Of a stretch of 64,000 nucleotides of DNA, positions 46,197 to 54,217 are shown piece after piece. Both the position numbers and the translations under genes were made by a program. Source of the stretch: Mycobacterium sp. IS-1264 (GTDB lineage: Bacteria > Actinomycetota > Actinomycetes > Mycobacteriales > Mycobacteriaceae); the NCBI RefSeq assembly GCF_001954195.1, contig NZ_MBES01000007.1:1-64000 (forward strand), read 5' to 3'. A model generated the notes under the pieces. It had not been told where the DNA came from, searched no databases, and worked only from the letters and a program-made list of their open reading frames with translations. Position 1 is the first letter of the stretch. The number at the start of each line of letters is the position of its first letter.

Positions 46197-46215
46197 AGAC
46201 GGGATAATCTTGTCT
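46197..46215. promoter_or_regulatory. AGAC-N11-GTCT dyad in the pruC/pruA divergent region
   Basis: Short dyad arms AGAC (46197-46200) and GTCT (46212-46215) lie between the pruC-like start (46176) and pruA (46260). The arms are only 4 bp, so chance is possible. Position is what makes it a candidate site for the PucR-type activator. Confidence 0.3.
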
Positions 46216-46259
46216 GATCGGCCAACAGAACGCCAGGCCGCGCCGAGGATCCTGGCAAC

Positions 46260-47891
46260 ATGGACGCGATCACTCAGGTGCCACTGCCGGCCAACGAGCC
46301 GGTCCACGACTACGCCCCGCAATCCCCAGAACGCACCCGCCTCCGTGCCGAATTGGCCGCTCTGGCCGACCACCCGATCGACCTCCCGCATGTCATCGGC
46401 GGCAAACACCGCATGGGCGACGGCGAGCGCATCGACGTCGTCCAGCCGCACCGGCACGCCGCGACGCTGGGCACCCTCACCAACGCCGTGCACGCCGATG
46501 CGACCGCCGCCATCGAAGCCGCGACCGCGGCGAAATCCGATTGGGCGGCAATGCCGTTCGACGAGCGTGCCGCGATATTCCTGCGCGCCGCCGACCTGCT
46601 GGCGGGGCCGTGGCGAGAGAAAATCGCCGCTGCGACGATGCTCGGCCAGTCCAAGTCGGTCTATCAGGCCGAGATCGACGCGCCCTGCGAGCTGATCGAC
46701 TTCTGGCGCTTCAACGTGGCGTTCGCCCGCCAGATCCTCGCCCAGCAGCCGGTGAGCGGACCCGGGGAGTGGAACCGCAGCGACTACCGCCCGCTCGACG
46801 GCTTCGTCTACGCGATCACGCCGTTCAACTTCACCTCGATTGCGGGCAACCTCCCGACGGCGCCGGCGCTGATGGGCAACACCGTGGTGTGGAAGCCGTC
46901 GATCACCCAGACCCTGTCGGCATATCTGCTCATGCAGCTGCTCGAGGCCGCCGGGTTGCCGCCCGGGGTGATCAACATGGTCGCCGGCGACGGCTTCGCG
47001 GTTTCCGATGTGGCACTGGCGGATCGGCGGCTGGCCGGCATCCACTTCACCGGATCGACGGCCACCTTCCAGCGGCTGTGGTACCACGTCGGCACCCATA
47101 TCGGTCACTATCACAGCTATCCGCGCTTGGTCGGCGAGACCGGCGGCAAGGACTTCGTGGTCGCACACGCCTCGGCGCAGCCGGATGTGTTGCGCACGGC
47201 GTTGATTCGCGGAGCCTTCGACTATCAGGGCCAGAAATGCTCGGCCGCGTCACGGGCCTTCATTGCCCATTCGGTGTGGCAGCGGATGGGGGACGACTTC
47301 CTGGGCGAGACGGCCGCGCTGCGCTACGGCGACATTACCGACCTGACCAACTACGGCGGCGCGCTCATCGACCGGCGCGCCTTCCTCAAGAACGTCGACG
47401 CCATCGAGCGAGCCAAGGGCGCGCCGGCCATCACCATCGCGGTCGGCGGCGAATACGACGACAGCGCCGGATATTTCGTGCGGCCAACCGTGCTGTTGTC
47501 CGACGACCCGACCGACGAATCATTCGCGACCGAGTACTTCGGCCCGCTGTTGTCGGTGCACGTGTATCCCGACGAGCAGTACGAACGAATCCTTGAGGTC
47601 ATCGACACCGGATCTCGTTACGCGTTGACGGGCGCGGTCATCGCCGACGACCGCGGGGCCGTGTTGAGAGCGCAGGACCGGCTGCGGTTCGCCGCCGGAA
47701 ACTTCTACGTCAACGACAAGCCGACGGGCGCCGTCGTAGGGCGCCAGCCGTTCGGCGGGTCGCGAGGCTCGGGCACCAACGATAAAGCGGGATCGATGCT
47801 GAACATGTTGCGGTGGACCTCGGCGCGCACCATCAAGGAGACGTTCGTCCCGGCGACGTGGCACACCTACCCGCACATGGGGCCCGACTGA
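46260..47891 (+). CDS. pruA: 1-pyrroline-5-carboxylate dehydrogenase
   Basis: 543 residues, ALDH4-type. Seen are ITPFNFTSIAGNLPTAPALMGNTVVWKPS, NMVAGDG, the NAD-binding HFTGSTATF, the catalytic Glu region VGETGGKDFV, and the catalytic Cys in YQGQKCSAASR. It oxidises pyrroline-5-carboxylate to glutamate and also clears methylglyoxal-like stress in mycobacteria. Its stop overlaps the pruB start as TGATG. Equivalent to Rv1187. Confidence 0.96.
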   Translation: MDAITQVPLPANEPVHDYAPQSPERTRLRAELAALADHPIDLPHVIGGKHRMGDGERIDVVQPHRHAATLGTLTNAVHADATAAIEAATAAKSDWAAMPFDERAAIFLRAADLLAGPWREKIAAATMLGQSKSVYQAEIDAPCELIDFWRFNVAFARQILAQQPVSGPGEWNRSDYRPLDGFVYAITPFNFTSIAGNLPTAPALMGNTVVWKPSITQTLSAYLLMQLLEAAGLPPGVINMVAGDGFAVSDVALADRRLAGIHFTGSTATFQRLWYHVGTHIGHYHSYPRLVGETGGKDFVVAHASAQPDVLRTALIRGAFDYQGQKCSAASRAFIAHSVWQRMGDDFLGETAALRYGDITDLTNYGGALIDRRAFLKNVDAIERAKGAPAITIAVGGEYDDSAGYFVRPTVLLSDDPTDESFATEYFGPLLSVHVYPDEQYERILEVIDTGSRYALTGAVIADDRGAVLRAQDRLRFAAGNFYVNDKPTGAVVGRQPFGGSRGSGTNDKAGSMLNMLRWTSARTIKETFVPATWHTYPHMGPD

Positions 47892-48859
47892 TGGCCGGGG
47901 TTTTCGCGCATACCGTGCGACCTACCCTGCTCGCGGCCAGCCGGGCCGATGGCTTGCGTCGCGCGGTCGAACGGTCCGCAATCACCCGCAAAGTGGTTCG
48001 CCGTTTCGTTCCCGGCGATACGCTGGAAGACGTCCTGGATATCGTTGGTGCACTGCGGGATTCCGGTCGCTACGTCAGCGTCGACTATCTGGGCGAAAAC
48101 GTCACTGACGCCGAAGACGCCGCGGCGACCGTGCGGGAATACCTCCGGCTGCTCGAGGCGCTGGGCCGGCGCGCCGATACCTCGAGCGGTCGGGTGCGGC
48201 CGCTCGAGGTATCGCTGAAGCTGTCGGCGCTTGGGCAGGCGCTGGATCGCGACGGGGACAAGATTGCGCTGGAGAACGCCCGGATCATCTGCGAGCGCGC
48301 CGAGCGCGTGGGGGTCTGGGTCACCGTCGACGCCGAAGACCACACCACCACAGATTCGACGTTGTCGATCTCGGGCGATTTGCGGGTCGACTTCGGGTGG
48401 CTGGGCACGGTTTTGCAGGCCTACCTGCATCGCACGCTCGGCGATTGCGCGGACTTGGCCGCCGCCGGCGCGCGAATTCGATTGTGCAAGGGCGCCTACG
48501 ACGAACCGGCGTCGGTGGCGTATCGCGCCGTCGGCGACATCGCCGAGTCCTACCTGGCGTGCCTGCGGGTGCTGATGGCCGGAAAGGGCTACCCCATGGT
48601 GGCCTCGCACGATCCGGCGATCATCGGCGCGGTTCCCGCCTTGGCCCGCGAAACCGGCCGTGGGGCCGGTGATTTCGAATACCAGATGCTGTACGGCATC
48701 CGTGACGGAGAGCAGAGACGGCTCGCCGATGACGGCAACCAGGTCCGCGTGTACGTGCCGTTCGGCGCGCAATGGTACGGATACTTCATGCGGCGCCTGG
48801 CCGAGCGACCGGCCAACCTGACGTTCTTCCTGCGGGCGCTGGCCCATCGCGGTCGTTGA
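47891..48859 (+). CDS. pruB: Proline dehydrogenase (monofunctional)
   Basis: 322 residues, FAD-dependent TIM barrel. The hallmark segments are VSLKLSALGQALD, VTVDAEDHTTTDSTL, ARIRLCKGAYDEPASVAY, MVASHDP, FEYQMLYGIRD and the C-terminal VRVYVPFGAQWYGYFMRRLAERPAN. It oxidises proline to pyrroline-5-carboxylate and feeds electrons to the respiratory chain; PruA uses the product. The ATG at 47891 overlaps the pruA stop. Immediately after its stop begins a long hairpin. Confidence 0.96.
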   Translation: MAGVFAHTVRPTLLAASRADGLRRAVERSAITRKVVRRFVPGDTLEDVLDIVGALRDSGRYVSVDYLGENVTDAEDAAATVREYLRLLEALGRRADTSSGRVRPLEVSLKLSALGQALDRDGDKIALENARIICERAERVGVWVTVDAEDHTTTDSTLSISGDLRVDFGWLGTVLQAYLHRTLGDCADLAAAGARIRLCKGAYDEPASVAYRAVGDIAESYLACLRVLMAGKGYPMVASHDPAIIGAVPALARETGRGAGDFEYQMLYGIRDGEQRRLADDGNQVRVYVPFGAQWYGYFMRRLAERPANLTFFLRALAHRGR

Positions 48860-48911
48860 GTGTGCGCCCAGGCATGCGTGTGTGCGCTAAGGCCGCCGTG
48901 GTCGCACACTC
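48858..48911. repeat. Long inverted repeat GAGTGTGCG/CGCACACTC after pruB
   Basis: Perfect 9-bp arms GAGTGTGCG (48858-48866, using the last two bases of the pruB stop codon) and CGCACACTC (48903-48911) are separated by 36 nt, with an internal GTGTGTGCG (48878-48886). The element fills nearly all the space between pruB and the convergent TetR gene. It shares its arms with the repeat after narI and may serve as a bidirectional transcript-end hairpin, although it has no T-run. Confidence 0.6.
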
Positions 48912-48923
48912 GACGGAGAGTCT

Positions 48924-49520
48924 CTAACCGCGCCGCGGGCGCCCACGTTCGCTTGCGAACCCGCGCACCACGTGCGCTCGCACGAACTGCGCCACCACGT
49001 CGGGGTCGTCCATGTCCAGTGTCGACGAAGGCGTGCTGAACAGCGAAAAGAGTATGCGCGCAAACCATTCACCCGCGGCCTCGACGTCGAGGTCCTTGCG
49101 CACCTCGCCGGTGAGCTTCGCGGCGGAGAGATACGGGGCAAAAAATTCGACGCATTCGCGCAGCAGCACCGCGGCGTCCTTGGTGAGGAGGAGGCTGATC
49201 GCCTCTTCGTCGAAGTACTCCTCGGATGCGATCGCCCGCCGCGCCTGGGTCACGAACACCGCGGCATGGCTGAGCTTTTCCTCCAGTGAGTCGCCTCGGT
49301 CCATGGCCTTGGACATCTCGCGATAGAACTGCTCGGACGCATGCTCGGCGCACGCCTCGAGGACCGCGCCCTTGTCGCTGAAGTACTCGTAGACGGTGCT
49401 GCGGGATACGTTCGCCGCCTTGGCAATATCGACAATTGTCGTTTTTTGCAGACCGTGTTTGCGAAAGCATCCATAGGCGGACTCGATAATGAGTTCGCGG
49501 GTATCGGTCGGGTGCGTCAT
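48924..49520 (-). CDS. TetR-family regulator, last gene of the thiolase operon
   Basis: 198 residues. The helix-turn-helix is at the start: LIIESAYGCFRKHGLQKTTIVDIAKAANVSRSTVYEYFSDKGAVLEAC, with a helical ligand-binding C-terminus. Its ATG overlaps the thiolase-like stop by 4 bp, so it is translated with the catabolic genes it may regulate. A perfect 21-bp palindrome in front of the operon (52166-52186) is the likely operator. CoA esters or steroid-like compounds are possible ligands by analogy with KstR-type regulators; this is inference. Confidence 0.85.
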   Translation of the reverse strand: MTHPTDTRELIIESAYGCFRKHGLQKTTIVDIAKAANVSRSTVYEYFSDKGAVLEACAEHASEQFYREMSKAMDRGDSLEEKLSHAAVFVTQARRAIASEEYFDEEAISLLLTKDAAVLLRECVEFFAPYLSAAKLTGEVRKDLDVEAAGEWFARILFSLFSTPSSTLDMDDPDVVAQFVRAHVVRGFASERGRPRRG

Positions 49521-50686
49521 CCGGCCGGCGCGAGGATCAGCCCGCTGGTGGGCACCCCGGTTCCCGACGTGACCAGCACGTGTTCGACGTTGTCGACCTG
49601 GTTGTGTGAAGTGCCGCGCACCTGCCGTACCCCCTCCGTGATGCCGTTCATGCCGTGGATGTAGGCCTCCCCGAGCAGCCCGCCGTTGGTGTTGATCGGC
49701 AGCTCGCCCCCGAGCGACAACCTTTCAATCGTGGCGAAGTCCTTGGCTTCGCCGCGGCCGCAGAAGCCGAGTTCTTCGAGCTGAGTGAACACGAACGGCG
49801 TGAAATGGTCGTAGATGAAAGCGGTTTGGATGTCTTGGGGTTTCAGGCCCGAATCGCGCCACAGTTGCCTCGCCACCACCCCCATCTCGGGCAGCCCGGT
49901 GATGTCCTCGCGGTAGTAACTAGTCATCATCTCGCCGTTGTAGGCCGCGCCCTGGGCGGCCGCGGTGATGATCGCCGGCGGCTGCCGAAGATCACGCGCG
50001 CGTTCGGCGCTGGTGACCACCAGCGCGACACCGCCGTCACTTTCCTGGCAGCAATCAAGCAGCCGCAGCACGGGTTCGACGATCCAGCGCGAGTTCTGAT
50101 GGTCTTCCAACGTGATCGGGCGCTCGTAGAACCATGCGTCGGGATTGCGGGCCGCGTGCGCGCGGTCGACGACGGCGATGCGACCGAAGTCCTCGTTGGT
50201 CACCCCGAAGGTCGACATGTAGCGCTGTGCGTGCAGCGCGACCCAGGCCGCGGGGGTGAGTAACCCGAACGGCGCGTAATGCGCCATGAACAATGGGGTT
50301 TCCGCGCTGGTGCGTCCGCTGCCGCCGAACCGGAAGCCGGAACGTTCGTTGAACGCGCGCCAGCACACCACCACGTCGGCGACGCCGGTGGCGACGGCCA
50401 TCGCGGCGTGCACCACGGTGCCGGATGCGGCTCCGCCGCCGTGATGGACGCGGCTGAAGAAGCTCAGGTCTCCGATGCCCACGTTGCGTGCGATGTCGAT
50501 CTCGTCGGTGGCGTCCATGGTGAAGGTGACCATGCCGTCGACGTCGGCCGGCGCCAAGCCAGCGTCGTCCAAGGCGGAACTGACTGCCTCGCAGGCCAAT
50601 TGCAGCTCGCTACGCCCGGACTCCTTGGAGAACTCGGTCTGCCCGATCCCCGCGATCGCGCAGCTGCCGGGCAGCGAGCGACTCAT
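49517..50686 (-). CDS. Ltp2-like lipid-transfer/thiolase-family retroaldolase
   Basis: 389 residues with the SCP2-thiolase fold. GQTEFSKESGRSELQLACEAVSSALDDAGL, DGMVTFTMD, RVHHGGGAASGTVVHAAMAVATG and NERSGFRFG closely follow mycobacterial Ltp2 (Rv3540c), which with a DUF35 partner cleaves the C-C bond of the 17-hydroxy-3-oxo-propionyl side chain of cholesterol degradation. The thiolase nucleophilic Cys is absent (CCQESDGG and AYIHGMNG regions are as in Ltp2). It is preceded by ChsH1- and ChsH2-like genes in the same order as the M. tuberculosis operon, making a paralogous aldolase system. Its substrate may not be cholesterol. Confidence 0.88.
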   Translation of the reverse strand: MSRSLPGSCAIAGIGQTEFSKESGRSELQLACEAVSSALDDAGLAPADVDGMVTFTMDATDEIDIARNVGIGDLSFFSRVHHGGGAASGTVVHAAMAVATGVADVVVCWRAFNERSGFRFGGSGRTSAETPLFMAHYAPFGLLTPAAWVALHAQRYMSTFGVTNEDFGRIAVVDRAHAARNPDAWFYERPITLEDHQNSRWIVEPVLRLLDCCQESDGGVALVVTSAERARDLRQPPAIITAAAQGAAYNGEMMTSYYREDITGLPEMGVVARQLWRDSGLKPQDIQTAFIYDHFTPFVFTQLEELGFCGRGEAKDFATIERLSLGGELPINTNGGLLGEAYIHGMNGITEGVRQVRGTSHNQVDNVEHVLVTSGTGVPTSGLILAPAG

Positions 50687-51138
50687 CGGCCGACCGCGTC
50701 GAGCAGGCTGAGCACCGCGGTCCCGGAGACATGATCGCCGAGGCTGTTGGACGCCTTGAAGGCCACCTCGACGAAGTTCTCACCGCCTGACCCCTCGGTC
50801 TTCGACGTCACGGTGCCGGTGAAGCGCAGCGGATCGTCGGGGAAGCATGGCACGCCGAGGCGGATCGACAGGTTCTTGACCATCGCCTCGGGACCGGCCC
50901 AATCGGTGAGAAAACGCACGCAGTATCCGTTGCTGGTCAAGATGTTCATGAACAGGTTTGGTGAGCCCTGCTCGTTGGCGAAATCGCGGTCGTGATGCAC
51001 TGGCATGAAGTCGCGCGAGGCGATCGCGCCCGCGACGATCATCGTTGTGGTGATCGGGATCTCGAGGGCGGTCACCTCGTCGCCGACTTCGATGTCGGCC
51101 CACCGCAGGGTCTCGGTTCGGTCTTTGGCGGTCGTCAT
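50683..51138 (-). CDS. MaoC-like hydratase, ChsH1-type
   Basis: 151 residues, single hot-dog fold: RWADIEVGDEVTALEIPITTTMIVAGAIASRDFMPVHHD, then NLFMNILTSNGYCVRFLTDWAGPEA. The Asp-x4-His pair of R-specific enoyl-CoA hydratases appears as RDFMPVHHD. It resembles ChsH1 (Rv3541c), which forms a complex with the MaoC part of ChsH2. Both ends overlap neighbours by 4 bp, so it is coupled to the DUF35 gene before and the Ltp2-like gene after. Confidence 0.85.
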   Translation of the reverse strand: MTTAKDRTETLRWADIEVGDEVTALEIPITTTMIVAGAIASRDFMPVHHDRDFANEQGSPNLFMNILTSNGYCVRFLTDWAGPEAMVKNLSIRLGVPCFPDDPLRFTGTVTSKTEGSGGENFVEVAFKASNSLGDHVSGTAVLSLLDAVGR

Positions 51139-51557
51139 CGGCGTCCTTCCGAATCGGCGGGCCGGAACTGGTGCAGCACAACGTCTCCGTCAGCCCCGTC
51201 GAAGGTCTGGTAGTAGACCTCGACCGGCGTGCCGACCGCGACATCGGCCGGGTCGATGCCGCACAGGTTCGAAACCAGCCGCACCCCCTCGTCGAGCTCC
51301 ACCAGCGCGACGATGTAGGGATAGTCGAAGAAGGGGAACCGGGGTTCGTGCGGCATCACGTAGCTGTAGACGGTGCCGCGGCCCGACGATTCGACCGCTT
51401 CCCAGTCCAGGGAACGGCATTGGGGACACATTGGGCGGGGCGGATGGCGCAGCGCCCCGCATCCGGCACAGCGCTGAATCAGGAGCTTGTGTTCGCGTAG
51501 CCCGTTCCAGTAGAACTCGGTGTCCGGGCTGACGGCCGGCGCCAACCGGGGCGCCAT
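51135..51557 (-). CDS. DUF35 (OB-fold/zinc ribbon) protein, equivalent to the ChsH2 C-terminal domain
   Basis: 140 residues. An N-terminal helix (EFYWNGLREHKLLIQ) is followed by a zinc ribbon CAGCGALRHPPRPMCPQCRS (Cys-x2-Cys...Cys-x2-Cys) and an OB-fold (GRGTVYSYVMPHEPRFPFF...PYIVALVELDEGVRLVSNL). Such domains bind Ltp2-type thiolases and present the CoA substrate. In M. tuberculosis the same domain is fused behind a MaoC domain in ChsH2 (Rv3542c); here the two are separate genes with a 1-bp overlap (TGATG). Confidence 0.88.
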   Translation of the reverse strand: MAPRLAPAVSPDTEFYWNGLREHKLLIQRCAGCGALRHPPRPMCPQCRSLDWEAVESSGRGTVYSYVMPHEPRFPFFDYPYIVALVELDEGVRLVSNLCGIDPADVAVGTPVEVYYQTFDGADGDVVLHQFRPADSEGRR

Positions 51558-52105
51558 CAGCGTTCCGGCCTGAATCGCAGCACGCGGAATCGCTGCCGCC
51601 CCAGCACCTCGCCGTGCTGATCGGTGTAGGTGATCACCCAGGTCAGGAAGTAGCCGGTTCCCAAAGCCGTCTTCTTCAAGTCCGACACGTCCTCGAAAAC
51701 CGATGTCGCGCTGATGATGTCGCCCAGCCGCGGATACCGTTCGATCTCGAATTCCGAGTTGGTCGCCACCGTGCTGGTGTATCCGGCCTCGTCGAGGAAC
51801 GCGGTGGGATTGCCCTCGATCTCGACCGGCGCGCCTCCACGCTCTCTGATCCCTTCCAGTTTCGGCGACGGCATGATCCAGGTTTGCAGCATGACTGGAG
51901 GCGACACGATGCCGCCGAACCGCGACGACGCCGCGAACTCAGCATCGAGATACACCGGGTTCATGTCGTCGAGCGCGTGAGCCCAATGCCGGATCATCGG
52001 CTGATTGACCGGATCCGGTGCGACCGAAGGCCTTCCGGCCCCGCCCGTGCTCTGGCCGACGAGCGCCCGCAGCTTGTCACGAACCTGGCTTTCTGAATCC
52101 GTCAC
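51557..52105 (-). CDS. MaoC-like (FAS1_DH/MaoC_N) protein, equivalent to the ChsH2 N-terminal domain
   Basis: 182 residues: helical start (RDKLRALVGQ), then VNQPMIRHWAHALDDMNPVYLDAEFAASSRFGGIVSPPVMLQTW and EIERYPRLGDIISATSVFEDV, with a C-terminal YFLTWVITYTDQHGEVLGRQRFRVLRF. This is the non-catalytic-type hot-dog partner that pairs with ChsH1. It is the first gene of the five-gene operon and faces an aldehyde dehydrogenase across about 230 bp. With the DUF35 gene it totals 322 residues, near the 311 of fused ChsH2. Confidence 0.85.
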   Translation of the reverse strand: MTDSESQVRDKLRALVGQSTGGAGRPSVAPDPVNQPMIRHWAHALDDMNPVYLDAEFAASSRFGGIVSPPVMLQTWIMPSPKLEGIRERGGAPVEIEGNPTAFLDEAGYTSTVATNSEFEIERYPRLGDIISATSVFEDVSDLKKTALGTGYFLTWVITYTDQHGEVLGRQRFRVLRFRPER

Positions 52106-52165
52106 TCGGTCTCCAATCTATGACCCCTGGCACATCTCCCTCAACCGACCCGCGGGTTGCGATCG

Positions 52166-52186
52166 GACACATTGCCCTGATGTGTC
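52166..52186. promoter_or_regulatory. Perfect palindrome GACACAT-N7-ATGTGTC, candidate TetR operator
   Basis: Two perfect 7-bp arms flank a 7-bp centre in the region shared by the divergent MaoC operon and the aldehyde dehydrogenase. Length and symmetry are those of TetR-family operators, and a TetR gene closes the operon. A further half-like TTGTGTC follows at 52193. Confidence 0.6.
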
Positions 52187-52338
52187 GTGCCGTTGTGTCT
52201 ACCCTGGGCCCACTACGCCTGTCAATACACCGGCAACGCGGTGAAATAGCCCAGGATTTGCCATATTCGTGATTGACGCGCCGAGGGCGCGGGTGAACAC
52301 TGGCTCTCGAGATGACCGACGTTCGGGTGAGGAAGCGC

Positions 52339-53808
52339 ATGACCGAGCTACAAACTCCGCGTCCCCTTGTCGACACCTACCAGCTCTTCATCGACGGCAG
52401 ATGGGTCGAGCCCGAAGGCGGTCGCTACGAGGACATCGACCCCGCCACGGAAAACACCATCGCCACGGCGCCCGACGCGAGCGTCGCGCAGGTCGGCGAG
52501 GCGATCACGGCTGCCAGGCGGGCCTTCGACGATGGGCCCTGGGGGCGGACGGGTCCCGCAGAGCGCGCCGGCTGCCTCAATCAGCTCGGCGAGGCACTGA
52601 TGAAGCACGCCGACGAGTTCTTCACGCTCTCCCAGTCCGAGTGGGGCTGCGTCGCCAACGAGCGCGTCATGCAGATCGACGGCGCCGGATACATGTCCAT
52701 GCACGCGGCCCAGCTTGCCACGCAGTTGACCGACGAGCCGGTTACCGGCATCGGCGCCGGAACGACGTTGCTGCGTCGTGAGCCGCTCGGCGTCGTATCG
52801 ATTCTGACGCCGTGGAACTTCCCGCACTGCCTGAATGTCATGAAGGTGAATAACGCTCTGGCGGCGGGCAATACCGTCGTCCTCAAGCCCTCCCCGCTGA
52901 CGCCGCTGGCGGGGCTTGCGCTCGCCCGCATCATCGAGGAGGAGACCGACATCCCGGCGGGCGTGGTCAATGTCGTGACCCCGTCGGGCCTGGAGGCCGC
53001 GCGGCTGCTCACCACCGATCCGCGCATCGACATGATCAGCTTCACCGGCAGCTCGGCCGTCGGCTGCGAGGTGATGCGCGCCGCGGGTGACGCCATGAAG
53101 CGGCTGCTGCTGGAGTGCGGCGGGAAGTCGGCGAGCATCGTCCTCGACGACGCGCAAGTGACGGATGACATGCTGCGGCAGATGCTGTTCGACAGTTGCT
53201 CGCTGCACGCCGGGCAGGCCTGCATCCTGCACAGCCGGCTGCTGCTTCCGGACTCGCTGCACGACGACGTCGTCGACCGGCTCGTTGCGCTGGCTCGTGA
53301 CGTGAAGGTCGGCGACCCGAAAGACCCCGCGGTGCAGATGGGTCCGCTGATCAGCGCGGCGCAGCTGCAGCGCGTGCAGGCACACGTCGACGGGGCGATC
53401 CACGACGGAGCGAAGCTGGTAACCGGCGGCGGCCGCCCGCCCGGCCTGGATGTCGGCTTTTATTTCGAACCGACGATTCTCACCGACGTCGACGCCGATT
53501 CGACGATCGCCCAGGAGGAAGTGTTCGGCCCCGTGTTGTCGGTGCTGCGCTACCGCGACGACGACGACGCGGTCGCGATCGCCAACAACTCGCGCTACGG
53601 GCTGTCCGGCGCCGTATGGGGCTCCGACGTCGACCGGGCCGTCGGCGTGGCCCGCCGCATCCGGACAGGCCAGGTCGCGGTCAACGGCGTCGGGCCGGGC
53701 GACGCCCCGTTCGGCGGCTTCAAACTCAGCGGGTTCGGTCGGGAAAGCGGCGGAGTCAGCGGAATCCACCAGTACATGGAGGTAAAGGCCATCGGGGTCC
53801 CCGCCTGA
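52339..53808 (+). CDS. NAD(P)-dependent aldehyde dehydrogenase
   Basis: 489 residues from the ATG at 52339, which has GGAAG 5 nt upstream; an in-frame ATG lies at 52312. Seen are TPWNFPHCLNVMKVNNALAAGNTVVLKPS, FTGSSAVG, the catalytic Glu in LLECGGKSA and Cys in HAGQACILHSR, and QEEVFGPVLSVLRY. It is divergent from the ChsH-Ltp2-like operon. A retroaldol cleavage would release an aldehyde or keto product, so this enzyme may oxidise the released small aldehyde; that link is inferred from position. Confidence 0.9.
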   Translation: MTELQTPRPLVDTYQLFIDGRWVEPEGGRYEDIDPATENTIATAPDASVAQVGEAITAARRAFDDGPWGRTGPAERAGCLNQLGEALMKHADEFFTLSQSEWGCVANERVMQIDGAGYMSMHAAQLATQLTDEPVTGIGAGTTLLRREPLGVVSILTPWNFPHCLNVMKVNNALAAGNTVVLKPSPLTPLAGLALARIIEEETDIPAGVVNVVTPSGLEAARLLTTDPRIDMISFTGSSAVGCEVMRAAGDAMKRLLLECGGKSASIVLDDAQVTDDMLRQMLFDSCSLHAGQACILHSRLLLPDSLHDDVVDRLVALARDVKVGDPKDPAVQMGPLISAAQLQRVQAHVDGAIHDGAKLVTGGGRPPGLDVGFYFEPTILTDVDADSTIAQEEVFGPVLSVLRYRDDDDAVAIANNSRYGLSGAVWGSDVDRAVGVARRIRTGQVAVNGVGPGDAPFGGFKLSGFGRESGGVSGIHQYMEVKAIGVPA

Positions 53809-53809
53809 A

Positions 53810-54217
53810 TCACCGTGTTGCGGAAGAGGACACGGCGACCAGCTGACCGTTGGGATCGCGGAAGAGCATCGAGCGTCTGCCCCATGGTTGGTCCGTGGGC
53901 GGCATCACCCAGCTCACCCCCAGGGCGTCGATACGCGAATATTCGGCGTCGACGTCGTCGGCGGTGAAATCGAGAATGATTTCCCCTTCCCGGGGCGCCA
54001 GGCCCGGCGGGTACGCGATGTGCGGGCCGCGGTCCTCGGTGAAGCCGGCTTTGGAGAACCCGACCGAGGACGGACCCGCGGGCACTTCGAGGTAGTGCTC
54101 GTTCAGCGGCACCGAAACGCCCAGCAGCGCGGCGTAGAAACCCGCTATCGGTTCGATCGCCGACGACACAAATCGCAGTTGTGCCAGGGCCAGCCGCGGG
54201 CCGTCGGGTCGAGTCAT
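53810..54217 (-). CDS. Glyoxalase/VOC-fold protein in the SigI cluster
   Basis: 135 residues with one VOC domain: LALAQLRFVSSAIEPIAGFYAALLG, then EGEIILDFTADDVDAEYSRIDALGVSWVMPPTDQPWGRRSMLFRDPNGQLVAVSS. The ATG overlaps the stop of the carboxymuconolactone-decarboxylase-type gene as TGATG, so it is coupled to it and under the same SigI-type promoter. Substrate unknown. It converges with the aldehyde dehydrogenase, with a single base between coding ends. Confidence 0.85.
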   Translation of the reverse strand: MTRPDGPRLALAQLRFVSSAIEPIAGFYAALLGVSVPLNEHYLEVPAGPSSVGFSKAGFTEDRGPHIAYPPGLAPREGEIILDFTADDVDAEYSRIDALGVSWVMPPTDQPWGRRSMLFRDPNGQLVAVSSSATR

